A stretch of 64,000 nucleotides of DNA from Paulinella micropora (Eukaryota > Cercozoa > Imbricatea > Euglyphida > Paulinellidae). A model generated the notes under the pieces. That model was not told the DNA's origin and made no database searches. It saw only the letters and a program-made list of their open reading frames with translations. A program made the translations under genes and the position numbers. The stretch covers positions 62,001-126,000 of the forward strand of contig WBZZ01000886.1 of NCBI GenBank assembly GCA_019918135.1, read 5' to 3'. Of this stretch, positions 46,560-57,070 are shown one piece after another. Position 1 is the first letter of the stretch; each line of letters begins with the position of its first letter.

Positions 46560-49285
46560 ATGTCGGGACCACACTTCAGAGGTTCGGGCAAAGAATAAAT
46601 TGAGTCCGGCGTTTGCGGGGTAGCTACTTTTCTTCTCCCCGGTGTCCGCCTTACTTTCCGCCCTCTTTACCATCACCGCCCTAGGCGATTTTCGCCCGTA
46701 CTTGTCTTCGAAACTCAAGATAATTAATTTGCCATTCCATATATTGGTCCACTAGTCCCGGTCCTGTGGGTATGTCCCTCATCCAAGAGCGAGATACAAA
46801 TTTTGCCGGAGCCGTAGCCACACCGAAGGTCACCAGTCGCCCACGCCCCGACCCGTACTGCTGAAACTCATGCGTTACTGCTCCCCTTCTGTCTTGGTAT
46901 CGCCGCACTACCGCCGCAGCCTCCACGTCACGTTCTTGATCGGAGTCGTAGGGGCCATCACTATCCCATTCGTAGATTTCATCATCCTCCCACGGTTCTT
47001 TGCCCTCCAACCAACTCCTTCTGTCTCTCTTCTTCTTCTTCTCCTCGAGCTCGCTTGGAGTCTGACCCGGCGGATAGCCTTCACCCCCCGTCAGTCATAC
47101 CATCGCTCGCCCGCACTGGTATGTAATCATAGCCAGCGTTGAGAAGAGCCTCCGCAGCCTCAGCCAAACGAGAGCAGTAAGTAGTATCCTCTGAAGAGCC
47201 GCCTGCATGAAGCGCGGCAGTTCCGCTCAGACCACTTCCCTCCGGGATCGTCCCCAGCTCTTCGCCAGCCACTCGCGCCTCCACATCCGTCGCCGGCGCT
47301 TGGTCGTCCACCCTAGGAGCAGTCAGTGCATTGACAAAGCTGTGGAACTCCTCATAGTTGCTCACTTCAGGGAACACGCCCAACTCTCCTTCTTGTTGAC
47401 TGGTGGTATTAGCTAGCTTACTACTTTCAGGTTGAGGCGCCCACTCTCACACCTTTCAGGTGCGGGCACTCCCTCACCCCTACTCGCAGTTTTGCTACCG
47501 CCCCCTTTCACAGTGTAGGCCCGCGCTGCTTTCCTTCTCTGAAGTAGTCTGAAGGCACGATTGAGCTCCCCATCTTCTTCTTCAGAGCTTTCACTTGTGT
47601 CAGCTCCCGGGGACTTCTTTTTGACCATGTCGGCCTTAGCCTTTGCTCCAGGCTGCTCTCCGTTCCCATCGGGGCCATGGGTACACTTTGGCAAAGGATA
47701 ATCACCTCCACACCGGAGACAGGGGTTTTTACAGTTGGAGGCATAGTGCCCCTTGCCCTTGCAGTCAAAGCACTTCTTCTCCTTCTTACTCTTATCCTTC
47801 TTACTCTTTTGGCTGCGCTTACTGCACCCATGATCATCATCCCTCTCGTGCTTGCTCCACCTTTCTTTTCATTCCCCGAATGAGAGAACTTACACTTATT
47901 CCAGTACCTGCAATCCCCTTCCTTACTGAACAGGAAGCAGATCCCCTTCAGCTTATCGTTGAGATGCAGGTATTGACAGTGTCACTCTCCTCCCTTCTTA
48001 CACCTTCCCTTCTTGAAGCAGATGGGGTAGTAAAGGGTCTCTTCTTTTCTACCTTTGCAGCATTAGCCTTAGCCTTCTTGCTGGCCTTCCTTTCTCTTTC
48101 CTTTTGCAGATCAATGTCCTTGGCCTTTCGCTTCAGCTCTTGCCACCATTGATGCACGTCCCATGCTTGCTTATCTTTCTCAAAATCGGCTGCCAGCAAC
48201 CTCTGCTTCCAGTCTGTCTGCACCTCCTTGTCCCTCATTTCCGGACCCTTATCGCATCGCGAATAATTTGCGCAAAGCTTAAATCAGAGGGATGGTGCCC
48301 CTCCTTGGCTAACTGCTCCCTCACTGCCTGGAACTCAGCAATCTGCCCTTTATATTGCGTAGAAGAGTTAAAAAATTATTCCCACTGAGCCATTTTCCTC
48401 TGCTTCTCAAGCAGATCACTGCGATTGCCTTTCCCATACCGGTCTTTAAGCCTTTCCACATAGCATCAGGTTGCTGTCCAAATTCCGGCGTTCCGTCCTG
48501 ACTAGGTCGGTGTCTCACCCTTGAGGTGCACATAGATTAGAGTGAACAACTCCACCCTTCTCTCGCACTGCAACTAACAGGCTGTCGTCAGAGCTTACCA
48601 CAAGTTGTCGCTCCTTTTGCTTCTCCTTGCGCTTCGTAGCCTCTGACTTCTTGTCCGTTGCTGCAGCTGTAGAGAGTCCTGCTGTTGGTCCTTTTGACTC
48701 ACCACTGCCACTTATGTCTGCACTGCCAGATTCATCTGTGACTGACGACGATGGAGAGGAGGATGTCTTTAGTCTTGCTCTCCTTTCCTCCTCATACTTC
48801 CTTGAGGCAGACTCACGCCTTGTAGCTGTGCTTGAGCTCTCTTCCTCTCTTTCTTGTTCTTCCTCGTCTGCAGAGTCCCCAGTGTCAACACTGCTACTCG
48901 ACTCCTCTGCTGCATCATCTAAAACTGGCATACCAGTCTCTTCTTTTTCATTGCTGGCACTTCCTTGCAGCCTCAAAGCACTGTCCAGCACTCCACTTGC
49001 ATAGCTGCTGCTAGCTGCTGCTACTGCTGCTACTGCTGCCTTCTTCTTTGCATGTTTCTCCCACCGACTCATGTATTCGGGTACGTTCTTGCCTGCCATG
49101 TGCAGCCTGCGAAGGTTGGCACGATGCACTTCCAGCTTATGCCCCTGGAGGTTCTCAAAACCACCTTTAAGGTCCTTCCTAACTGCCTCTAGCATTAGAG
49201 CACGTTGAAAGTCTTCCAAGTCTTCCCTACCGCTATAGTAAGGTATGTTGTTAGATTCATTTCCGTTTTTCGTTTTTTCAGACAT
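46560..49285 (-). mobile_element. Retroelement gag-like fragment (broken)
   Basis: Reverse-strand fragment starting at ATG 49285 (MSEKTKNGNESNN). Its parts are a helical gag-like N-terminal region (DFQRALMLEAVRKDL, GKNVPEYMSRWEKH) followed by a Ser/Glu-rich tract, a basic helical region, a CCCH-type finger and a CCHC zinc knuckle (CFDCKGKGHYASNC) near 47.7-47.9 kb, and an acidic tail region (DDEIYEWDSDGPYDSDQE). The knuckle places it with LTR-type or related retroelements. No protease, reverse transcriptase or integrase is visible and no terminal repeats could be matched. It is read in several frames and looks old and broken. Confidence 0.5.
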
Positions 49286-50206
49286 CTGAAGTTACTTTTC
49301 CACTCCAGAAAGGTTGTTGTTCCCTGTCTGTTTTGTGTTTTAACTGGCCGACGCCCCCTCTGCAAATCCCCCTCTACGGGTACGTTGCCAGGGTCCTCGT
49401 TGCAGCAATCAGCTGCTGGCCTTTTCCTGTTAGTTGTCCTGAGCAGGTAGCTATCCTGCACCCACCAACACTCCTGCGAGCCACAAGCAACCCTGAACTG
49501 GTTTCTGGGCTTGCCTGTTAATGGGGTTTTGTGGTCCAAACCCCTAAACCGTTCCTGTAGATGTCCTTCTGACCCGAAGGCTCACTCTTGTCTCCTGTCG
49601 GTAGCCCAGCCTCTGCATGTCCAACCACAACGATTCACGCAGTGGCACTGAAGCACTGGAAGGACTTCCCTTCTGCTGCGTCACTCTTGGGTGTGACACA
49701 GACCGTGGATGCCTTTCCTCTTGATCACTCTAGGTGATTTGTTGTGCTTCAACACGTACAAGGCTCCTAACCCTTAAGTTGAACAGAATAAAAGGTATTA
49801 GAAGCCGGTTTAACGTCGCCCAGGCGTCCCCTGTTGACTATCTAACCAGCTCCCCACGTCCTTTAATAGGTTATTCAATCAATACAGACAAAAGCCTGCC
49901 AAACAAACGAAACAGTTGATGCAGGTCACTAAGTCATAAAATAAAAGGTATCCATACAGTGTATATTGGCATTGGTGCCACCAATGCCACCCACACCAGT
50001 AAAATTTGACGGAGACTTATGGAGTAGGGGCCGGTTGGTCGTAGGTTGTAGAGACTGCTGCACTATGTGCAGTTGTGCCGGATGATCTTAAATGTTAATA
50101 TTAATTGATTATTAAGTAATATAATTGCTTTTTTCTTAATATTACTACTTTGAATGCTAGTTAGAGCTTGCAATCTCATCGTGCTCACATGCAAAAATAT
50201 TAAGTC
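49286..50206. other. Spacer upstream of the gag-like fragment
   Basis: No gene supported. It may contain the leader or a terminal repeat of the retroelement fragment, but I found no matching second copy in the window. The right end becomes AT-rich. Confidence 0.4.
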
Positions 50207-50480
50207 AACCCGCAGTCCGGACCTGTATAACTAAATGGGTAAGTTGATGTAATATGAATTACTATGCATAATTATATGCAAATACTGCATTAAAACGCAC
50301 AAAAAGTGAAAAAGTGAGGTTCAATTCCAGTAGATGACCACAGAGAGCATCTACTGGAATTGCATCTCAGCAACCCGCAGTCAGCACCTGTATAACTAAA
50401 TGCGTAAGTTGATGTAATTGTAGTATGAATTACTATGCATAATTATATGCAAATACTGCATTAAAACGCACAAAAAGAAA
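50207..50480. repeat. Direct repeat of about 100 bp around an inverted repeat
   Basis: CAACCCGCAGTC and the following 90 bp (CCTGTATAACTAAATG, AATTACTATGCATAATTATA, AAAACGCACAAAAAG) occur at about 50207-50306 and again at about 50373-50477. Between them ATTCCAGTAGATG and CATCTACTGGAAT form an inverted repeat around CACAGAG. This could be a small non-autonomous element or a tandem satellite. Confidence 0.65.
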
Positions 50481-50590
50481 CTTTAAATGAGAAAAACAAA
50501 GTTTTCCAGATAAATCTGGAACTTCTGCCACTTGGCAGGTAATAGAAAGGCTTTGTCTGCAGCAACCTAAGTTAATCATGCTATAGAATT

Positions 50591-53500
50591 TTACACCCGC
50601 CCATTAGCAAGGAAGCTGATAAAATTGGTGGTTTGCTGCGATTGCGTTGCTAGAAAAGCTGAAAGAGCATTATTTCCAGCACCGTGGGGCTGGTAGCACA
50701 CATAGCACCTGCAGTTAGCAGGATGAGGCATGGCAGGAAATTCCCCTCTGCACCGCGGGCACGCACACCCGTCACCGTGCTGGAGGCAGACAAGGCACCT
50801 GCACGTGGGTGCATGCTGATAACGAAAGGGAGCGCGCTTCGGAGCGCATTTGAAACACTTACATCCTTCACCATGCTTGGGCTCGACTTCATTTACCTCG
50901 CAATCAGGGCATTCACAGCCCTCACCATGCGCAAAGCATTCGGCGCACTTACATCCTTGCCCATGACGCTGCACTCGCTGCGGCTGCTGCGCTGCTTGTG
51001 GCCCTTGCGCTGCTTGTGGCCCTTGCGCTGCTTGCGGCCCTTGCGACCCTTCGCAGGCTTCGGCTCCTCCTCCTCCTCCTCCTCCTCCTCCTCCTCCGAC
51101 TCCGTCTCTGGCTTAGACTTTTTCTGCTGCGGTTGCTTCTTTTCTGGCTTCTTTGCTGCAGGCGTCGGCTTGTGCGTCGACGCAGGCGTCGGGACAGGCG
51201 GCGACTTTACTTCCATCACGTCGGCTTCCATGGCACGCATGAAGGCACAGGGAGGACACTTGCAGCCAGGCTTGTGGTGCGAGTTGCCTCCGCCACCCTT
51301 CTTGCTAGGCTTGGTTGGTTTCGGAGTGCGCTGTGGTTGGCTTCGGATTCGCTGGGCTTGGCTTGGGATGTGCTGGAGGACCCACATCCAACCATTTCAG
51401 TTTCCCATCCTGCAGTCAAAAAGAAAAGTGCTCACACATATTACTACTACACTCAACAGAAACGTACCATCCACACCGACGGGGATTGACACCGGTTGCT
51501 TTCCCGCAGGATGGTTCTTCCAAAATCCCGGCCCGTAATCGGTCAATGGGAACATGCCGATGTAAAAATCTGCAACCAGTACCGGAATGGGAAACTTCCC
51601 CCCCTCTTTTTTCGTCGGCATGGTGAAGACCACATTCTCTCCTGAAAATTCTGCAGCATGATCAATCAAGCCGCCTCCTTGAGAAGCAGGAATGTTTCCT
51701 GCTAAAATTTGCTCGCGCTTGTTCATGTTCAGCTTCCATATCTTGCGCTTGAGCCTCAACGTGTGGGTGCCGGGGTTCGCTGCAATGATTTTGAACTGTT
51801 CGGGATCCGTGACCTCGTCGAACTCTTCGCCGAAAAATTCCAACCGTGGATTGTGATCCCCGTCAAACCCGTTCAAGCGGAGGCCACTGGAACCAATGAA
51901 ATCTCCAAGCTTGCCCCCATTGATGGGCATTGCATAAACCTTCACGCAATCCGCACCCAACTCCTTGCATTCGTCGCCAGCGATGGTTCGCATGTCTAAC
52001 AGCCCCCACTTCCACTTTGGAAGCGTGGCGCTCCGCTTGGGCCTCGCGGAACTGCATAAAAAAATTATGCATTAATATTTGATTGAAGAAATGAACTTAC
52101 CCGGGGGAGATGGCAGGGGATGCGCTGTCCGCTGCACTAGTCTTGCGCGAAGGGCTGCACTTCTCTTGCCGCAGCCAGACAGCCTTCGGAAGTGGAACAT
52201 CCGAAGGCCAAGCATTGTTACCAGCAAACAGATGGGGCTCAAACGCAGCAGAGATAAACTTCTTCACATACTCGTCAGAAACGTTGCCAGGATGGACATT
52301 CCAGTCCTTGGTGGTCGCGATCGGATCTATGTCTCCCTCCTCGCAGAAAACAAACTCAACAGATGGTTCAAACACACCCTCCGCCGTGATTTCCTCCACC
52401 TGGCGCGCAAGCATAACTGCACGTCGACCCATCGTGAAGGTATCTTCAGTCGCTTGCTTCTTCTCCAACCAGCGACCAGGCCTGCAGCAGTGCAAGCATT
52501 ATTACAGCTTTCTATCACAGCTACGCCAGTAAGTACCCCAAGCACGCCAACCTCTCTGCACTACTACTAGGGCCTCGGGTCGTGAGCCAGCAATCCAGCG
52601 ACTACCAGTCCACAAGCAGTGAAGGAATGCGTGCACAATCTAAAAAAAAAAAAGTACCCCTATCTCTAATCCCAGATCACTCCAGTACTGCTTGATGAGC
52701 AGCGAAAAATAAATGACAGCATTGGTCATGGGGTCCGTGAACGCTAAGAGAAGCCTATCATCACATAGCACTGCTTTATTGTACCATTCATGAAAACAGC
52801 ACGTACCCTTTCTGCAATTCAACTTTTTCCTCTTGCGAGGCATCCTGCGCGAACTTAACGTAGTACTTCTTGGTGTTGGGGATTGCCCAATACTTCAAGG
52901 CTGGCTTCGGATTGACTACGAGCTGAAGTATGCGCCTGGGCTGTTTAGGCGCGCCGGTGAGGGGCGGCGACACATCTTCACGCGCGGGGGAAGGCGGCGG
53001 CACATCTTTACCCGCGGGGGGAGGCGGCGGCACATCTTCACGCGCGGGGGGAGGCGGCGGCACATCTTTACGCGCGGGGGGAGGCGGCGGCACATCTTCT
53101 TCATTGAGACGCAGGACTGCGTTCTGTTGCAGCAGACCTGACTTGGCAGCTTCGGAAAACTTGCAGATGTTCTGCAAGTCCTTCTGCAACTGCAGCTGCT
53201 GTTCCGCCGTCAGCTCAGTCCTTTCCTCCTCGCGGCCGTTGTGCTTCGACTCGCTGTCAGAACATTAAATAATAATATTGCAATGCAAATCAAAGTAGTA
53301 AACCTGTCATTGGGGTCGGAGTTGCCTTCTGCCGCAGCCGGGCTCTTGAGAAGAAGAAAAAGGAGAAGAAGAAGAAGGAGAAGAAGAAGAAGGAGGAGAA
53401 GAAGGAGGAGGAGAAGAAGGAAGAGAAGAAGGAGAAGAAGAAAAAAAAGAAGCATAGTTGTAGCAATACTATCAGCTGCATTAGTAGTTACTAGTAGTAT

Positions 53501-53708
53501 TAGTAGTAGTAGTAGGAGGAGGAGGAGGAGGAGGAGGTCTGGAGAAGAAGAAGAAGAAGAAGAAGAAGAAGAAGAAGAAGAAGAAGAAGAAGAATAGTAG
53601 TAGTGGTAGTAGTAGCAGCAGTAGCAGTAGTAGTAGTAGTATTGGTAGTAGTAGAGGGAGGAAGAGGAGGAGGAGGAGGAAGAAGAAGAAGAAGAAGAAG
53701 AAGAAGAA

Positions 53709-53750
<42 letters not shown>

Positions 53751-54602
53751 TAGTAGTAGCAGCAGTAGCAGTAGTAGTAGTAATATTAGTAGTAGTAGAG
53801 GGAAGAGGAGGAGGAGAAGAAGATGAAGAAGAAGAAAGAAGAAGAAGAAGAAGAAGAAGAAGAAGAAGAAGAAGAAGAAGGAGAAGGAGAAGGAGAAGGA
53901 GGAAGAAGAAAAAAAAAAAAGAAGAATGTATATAGTTGTAGTAAAACTAGCAGCTGCAGTGAGGAGGAGGAGAAGATGAAGAAGAAGAAAGCAAAAAAAA
54001 GAAATTCAATTACTACCCCTCTGCTTGTTTGCTGTTATTGTTAGCAGCTTGATCTGCCATCTCGTTTGCCAAGGCGCGCTTGGTTTTTTTTCTCTTTTTC
54101 TGTGCCGCCTGCAGACAATGTCATGTATGTGCATGGCATATGTATGTATCATTGATTTGCCAACCGGTTTGCGTTGCTTCTTTTTTGGAGGCGACTTAGA
54201 AGAAGGGCTTGCAGCTTCAGGCTCTTCTGCAGGTAGCGCAGTGTTTGCTGCAGGTGCTTTGCCCCTTCGAACTCTGCGCCCTCTTGCAGACGGCAGATCT
54301 TGAAAGATCTCGTTCTTGGAGCCCAGAACAAATGTTTTCCCAGAAGGAACGTACGTGTGTACGACGTTATCTGGTACACTGTGCCATGCCTTGGCCTCTG
54401 CCTTGGGGGAAGGAAAATTCCAATACTTTGCAGTAACTTCTGGGGGGATAATGCAATCCTGCAAGTTTTTCCAATTCGGTTCGCCGTTGGTTTTCAAAAA
54501 AATGCGTTGCCCCTGATCGTCCCTCTCCACCCGAAAATTTTGCATGCTCGAGACAACATGCTTGTCTACTGAATCGTCACCTTTGGGCTTTCCAGAACTC
54601 AT
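50591..54602 (-). CDS. Multi-exon modular host gene A
   Basis: Spliced gene with consistent reading phase: exons 54602-54165, 54108-54017, 53342-53304, 53253-52807, 52481-52101 and 52051-51468, with introns of 56, 674, 50, 325 and 49 bp, all GT-AG. From ATG 54602 the first domain (RIFLKTNGEPNWKNLQD, IPPEVTAKYW, PSGKTFVLGSKNEIFQDL) is related to gene B. A nuclear-type basic stretch (KKRKKTKRALANE), a DVPPPPP repeat region and a globular part follow. The 3' portion (51467-50591) encodes an acidic/basic linker and then about seven HGxGCxCxxC repeats, in two frames that I could not splice with confidence; a frameshift or missed intron lies near 51.3 or 50.95 kb. Function unknown. Confidence 0.6.
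52960..53105 (-). repeat. 30 bp minisatellite in exon 4 of gene A
   Basis: About five copies of a 30 bp GC-rich unit (CACATCTTCACGCGCGGGG on the forward strand) encode the repeated decapeptide REDVPPPPPA. The length is a multiple of three, so copy-number change keeps the frame. Confidence 0.8.
53343..54016 (-). repeat. Intron 2 of gene A, filled by GAA/GTA/GAG microsatellite
   Basis: A 674 bp intron by my model (donor GTAGTA, acceptor CAAGAG). On the coding strand it is an almost unbroken pyrimidine tract of CTT, CTC and TAC triplets. Its long open frames on both strands (poly-Leu, poly-Glu, poly-Arg) are repeat artefacts. Confidence 0.7.
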
Positions 54603-54779
54603 TTCTCAATTCACTAAGTGAGTGTTGGAGGGAAATTCGACTTGAACAAAAGACACACCGGTCGGAGGTGGAAAAAGTGGCTGAAATGCCACTTTTCCAG
54701 TGTGGATTCCCTTTTTTTGTCCAACGTACAGGGGTGCACTCTCGTCGTCTTCAAGGCCACTACTTGTCTTCTGTGCTGT

Positions 54780-54858
54780 TTGACAGACGCCCTCGGTATG
54801 GTTGATATGATATGATGCTATATGACGTTTGATTTATGACATCTAGGGCGTCTGTCAA
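54780..54858. repeat. 14 bp inverted repeat upstream of gene A
   Basis: TTGACAGACGCCCT (54780-54793) and AGGGCGTCTGTCAA (54845-54858) are perfectly complementary around a 51 bp AT-rich spacer. It could be a hairpin terminator, a tiny foldback element or transposon ends. The rest of 54603-55093 shows nothing supported. Confidence 0.65.
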
Positions 54859-55093
54859 GTTTTTTGGACCTAGTTCTATCGGGAAAAAGTAAAAGTGCTG
54901 CACTTTGAAAAGGTCTCATGTTTTTCTTTTTTTTAAAATGAAAACACGTTGCTCCACGACCACAGGCATGCTGGCATGTCTTCCCCGACCCCTGTGAAGC
55001 CGCTGGCAGTGCCTAGCGCGGCAGCAATAAGGCTTGCAAGGGCCAAAGCTTCCAAGTATGCGAAATATTATTATATAATATACCACTGCTAGA

Positions 55094-56206
55094 ATGGAGT
55101 TGGATATCAGCTCAACACTTGTTTCTCATGCACTCACACTGTCAAACATGATTTTTTATGATAGAAAACATGAATCCAACATATCAGGGCCTGCAGTATT
55201 TCCTGTTTGTGGCAGGCTAACTGGCTACAGTGGGCATGAAGTGCAGCACTCACCTGGTGATCTACTAGACACTACTACGCTAGTTGATGATGAATCCGAG
55301 CATTCCTCATGTTCGTCAACAGCAACCGACAGCACTCTATTCATGCATGGCTGTAGCACGTCAGCTGGTTCATGTTCAGACTCAGGGTGTCAGTCTAGTC
55401 AGTCTGCGGGATCGCGATCGTTTCAAAGACAGGGTGGACAATCAAGAAAGCGTATCGACGAGAGAACCGTTTCCGAACAGCATGCCAAGAGGCTCAAGAA
55501 GAGTAGGGAGTACCAGGCATGTAAACGGTCAGCTGCAGTAGTGGAGGCTGAGTTTCCTAGTGATGAAGAGCTGCAGGCCATGTTGCTCTCTGCGCAAGGG
55601 CGACAGAGATTTCCCAAAACCAGCGCCCTCCTAGAAACTAACAAGGCTCAGGCTGCAGCTGCTTCTGCCATTGGTGACATTGTTGCTGAATTGCCGGCTC
55701 GTTCTGCACACAAGCAAACAATTATCGGCAAGCTGAGGGGCAAGATGTCGGCGAAGGAGTTCCAGTCCTTCTTTACTTCCGTCAGTGAGAGGTATGCACG
55801 CAAAGCACTCGCTGTGCAGAAAAAAGTCCTGGAAGGACGTGCCAAAGGGGAAAAGCCTGATAAAGTCGACATTTTCGAACAGAAAAGAACGACTGATGAA
55901 TCCCGCGAGGCTTTTTCTCAGTGGGAGAAGAAAGCGACTGCAAGGATTGTTTTGGAGAACATGGGCGCTAAGTCAGGGCGAGAAACTCTTTACTGGTATG
56001 GAACCACAGGTTCTTTCTACAAATCTTACCGCACTGAGCTTTTCCCCAATATCTACAAGGCCATGGTCGCTGACGCAGGGTCTGTAGAGCGCCTGGTGTA
56101 CGAACTGAAGGGCACCCAGTGGGTTGCTGATAATGCAAGAGCCTACACGTGCGGCGGTCGTTGTGGCAATGCATGCAATCATTTTTACAGGCCGCGAAAT
56201 GCATGA
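55094..56206 (+). CDS. Unrecognised 370-residue protein
   Basis: A single open frame from ATG 55094. The N-terminal third is Ser/Cys-rich and disordered. A basic segment with QHAKRLKKSREYQACKR could be a nuclear signal. The C-terminal half is helical and charged (KEFQSFFTSVSERYARKAL, RIVLENMGAKSGRETLYWYG), ending with a small Cys cluster (CGGRCGNACNHF). Such proteins often accompany transposons in protist genomes, but I see no transposase motif or terminal repeats. It lies between genes A and B on the opposite strand. Confidence 0.5.
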   Translation: MELDISSTLVSHALTLSNMIFYDRKHESNISGPAVFPVCGRLTGYSGHEVQHSPGDLLDTTTLVDDESEHSSCSSTATDSTLFMHGCSTSAGSCSDSGCQSSQSAGSRSFQRQGGQSRKRIDERTVSEQHAKRLKKSREYQACKRSAAVVEAEFPSDEELQAMLLSAQGRQRFPKTSALLETNKAQAAAASAIGDIVAELPARSAHKQTIIGKLRGKMSAKEFQSFFTSVSERYARKALAVQKKVLEGRAKGEKPDKVDIFEQKRTTDESREAFSQWEKKATARIVLENMGAKSGRETLYWYGTTGSFYKSYRTELFPNIYKAMVADAGSVERLVYELKGTQWVADNARAYTCGGRCGNACNHFYRPRNA

Positions 56207-56765
56207 AGCATCCTTGAACAAAGGAATCGGCCAAGGTGGGGGGGTCACTTTTTCCTAAATTTGTAATGACAAAAACATATATTTTCACAACATTCAGGAA
56301 ATCGATAGAAATCATTTACCTAATTGAGCAATGTATTAAAATGATATTGAAACATGTTTTTATTGATCGGAAGTTAGTTGGACTTCACCTCCGGAGGTGT
56401 GTCGGAACCGGTCCAAAACCATGTATTTTACATATTTTTCTATCATTTCGTACTGCCGGAACGGATTGCATTGATCTAAATGATTGGTCCTTGCTTTTAC
56501 AATGCTTACTAATCGTTTTGCGCTTTTTTTCTATTTAATTTATCATTTCCCTTTCAACAGACTTGAGAAAAACTGACTGAAACAGGAGGGAAAGGGGGGG
56601 GGGGTGACAGCAAGGACTGACAAAGCTGTCCGATGACGAGCTTCACGGAATCCATGCTCACAAAGAAAGGAGAAGCTGTGCTGATGAATTCTAAGCTATT
56701 ATTTATTATTATTATTGCTTTGCTTGCCTCCACACTTAGGAAAAACATGTGACATAGCGATGTGT

Positions 56766-56796
<31 letters not shown>

Positions 56797-57070
56797 CGGG
56801 GGGGAAGGGATGGGGGCATGTCTGCACAAGGTTCCGCTCGATGGCGCCCAGCCTAATTTTGCCTGTTTCTTTTTACTTTCTCCAAATTGTCTAAAACAAA
56901 AAATGTTTTGAGATTTGAATTCGATTCGACTTCTAGCCACAGAGCTATCGCCCTGCGCACCACGCAACACACATGTAAAACAGCTCAAGACAACTATGTC
57001 AAAGAATACATGCGCAAAACATTCCATACAACAAGCAAACACCTGCAATCAGGGCCAAAGAAGCAAACGG
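56207..57070. other. Intergenic region with TG/G microsatellite
   Basis: No gene supported. A TG repeat merging into poly-G lies at about 56760-56805. The rest is AT-rich with short chance frames. Confidence 0.5.

Noticed and set aside
49286-49900. Long terminal repeat of the gag-like fragment
   Set aside because: No second copy and no primer-binding site could be matched within the window.
50207-50480. CRISPR-like direct repeat
   Set aside because: Only two copies of about 100 bp with an inverted repeat between them, in a eukaryotic context; no regular spacers and no cas genes.
53241-54044. Poly-Arg, poly-Glu, poly-Leu and poly-Val frames
   Set aside because: Triplet microsatellite read in every frame; best explained as an intron of gene A.
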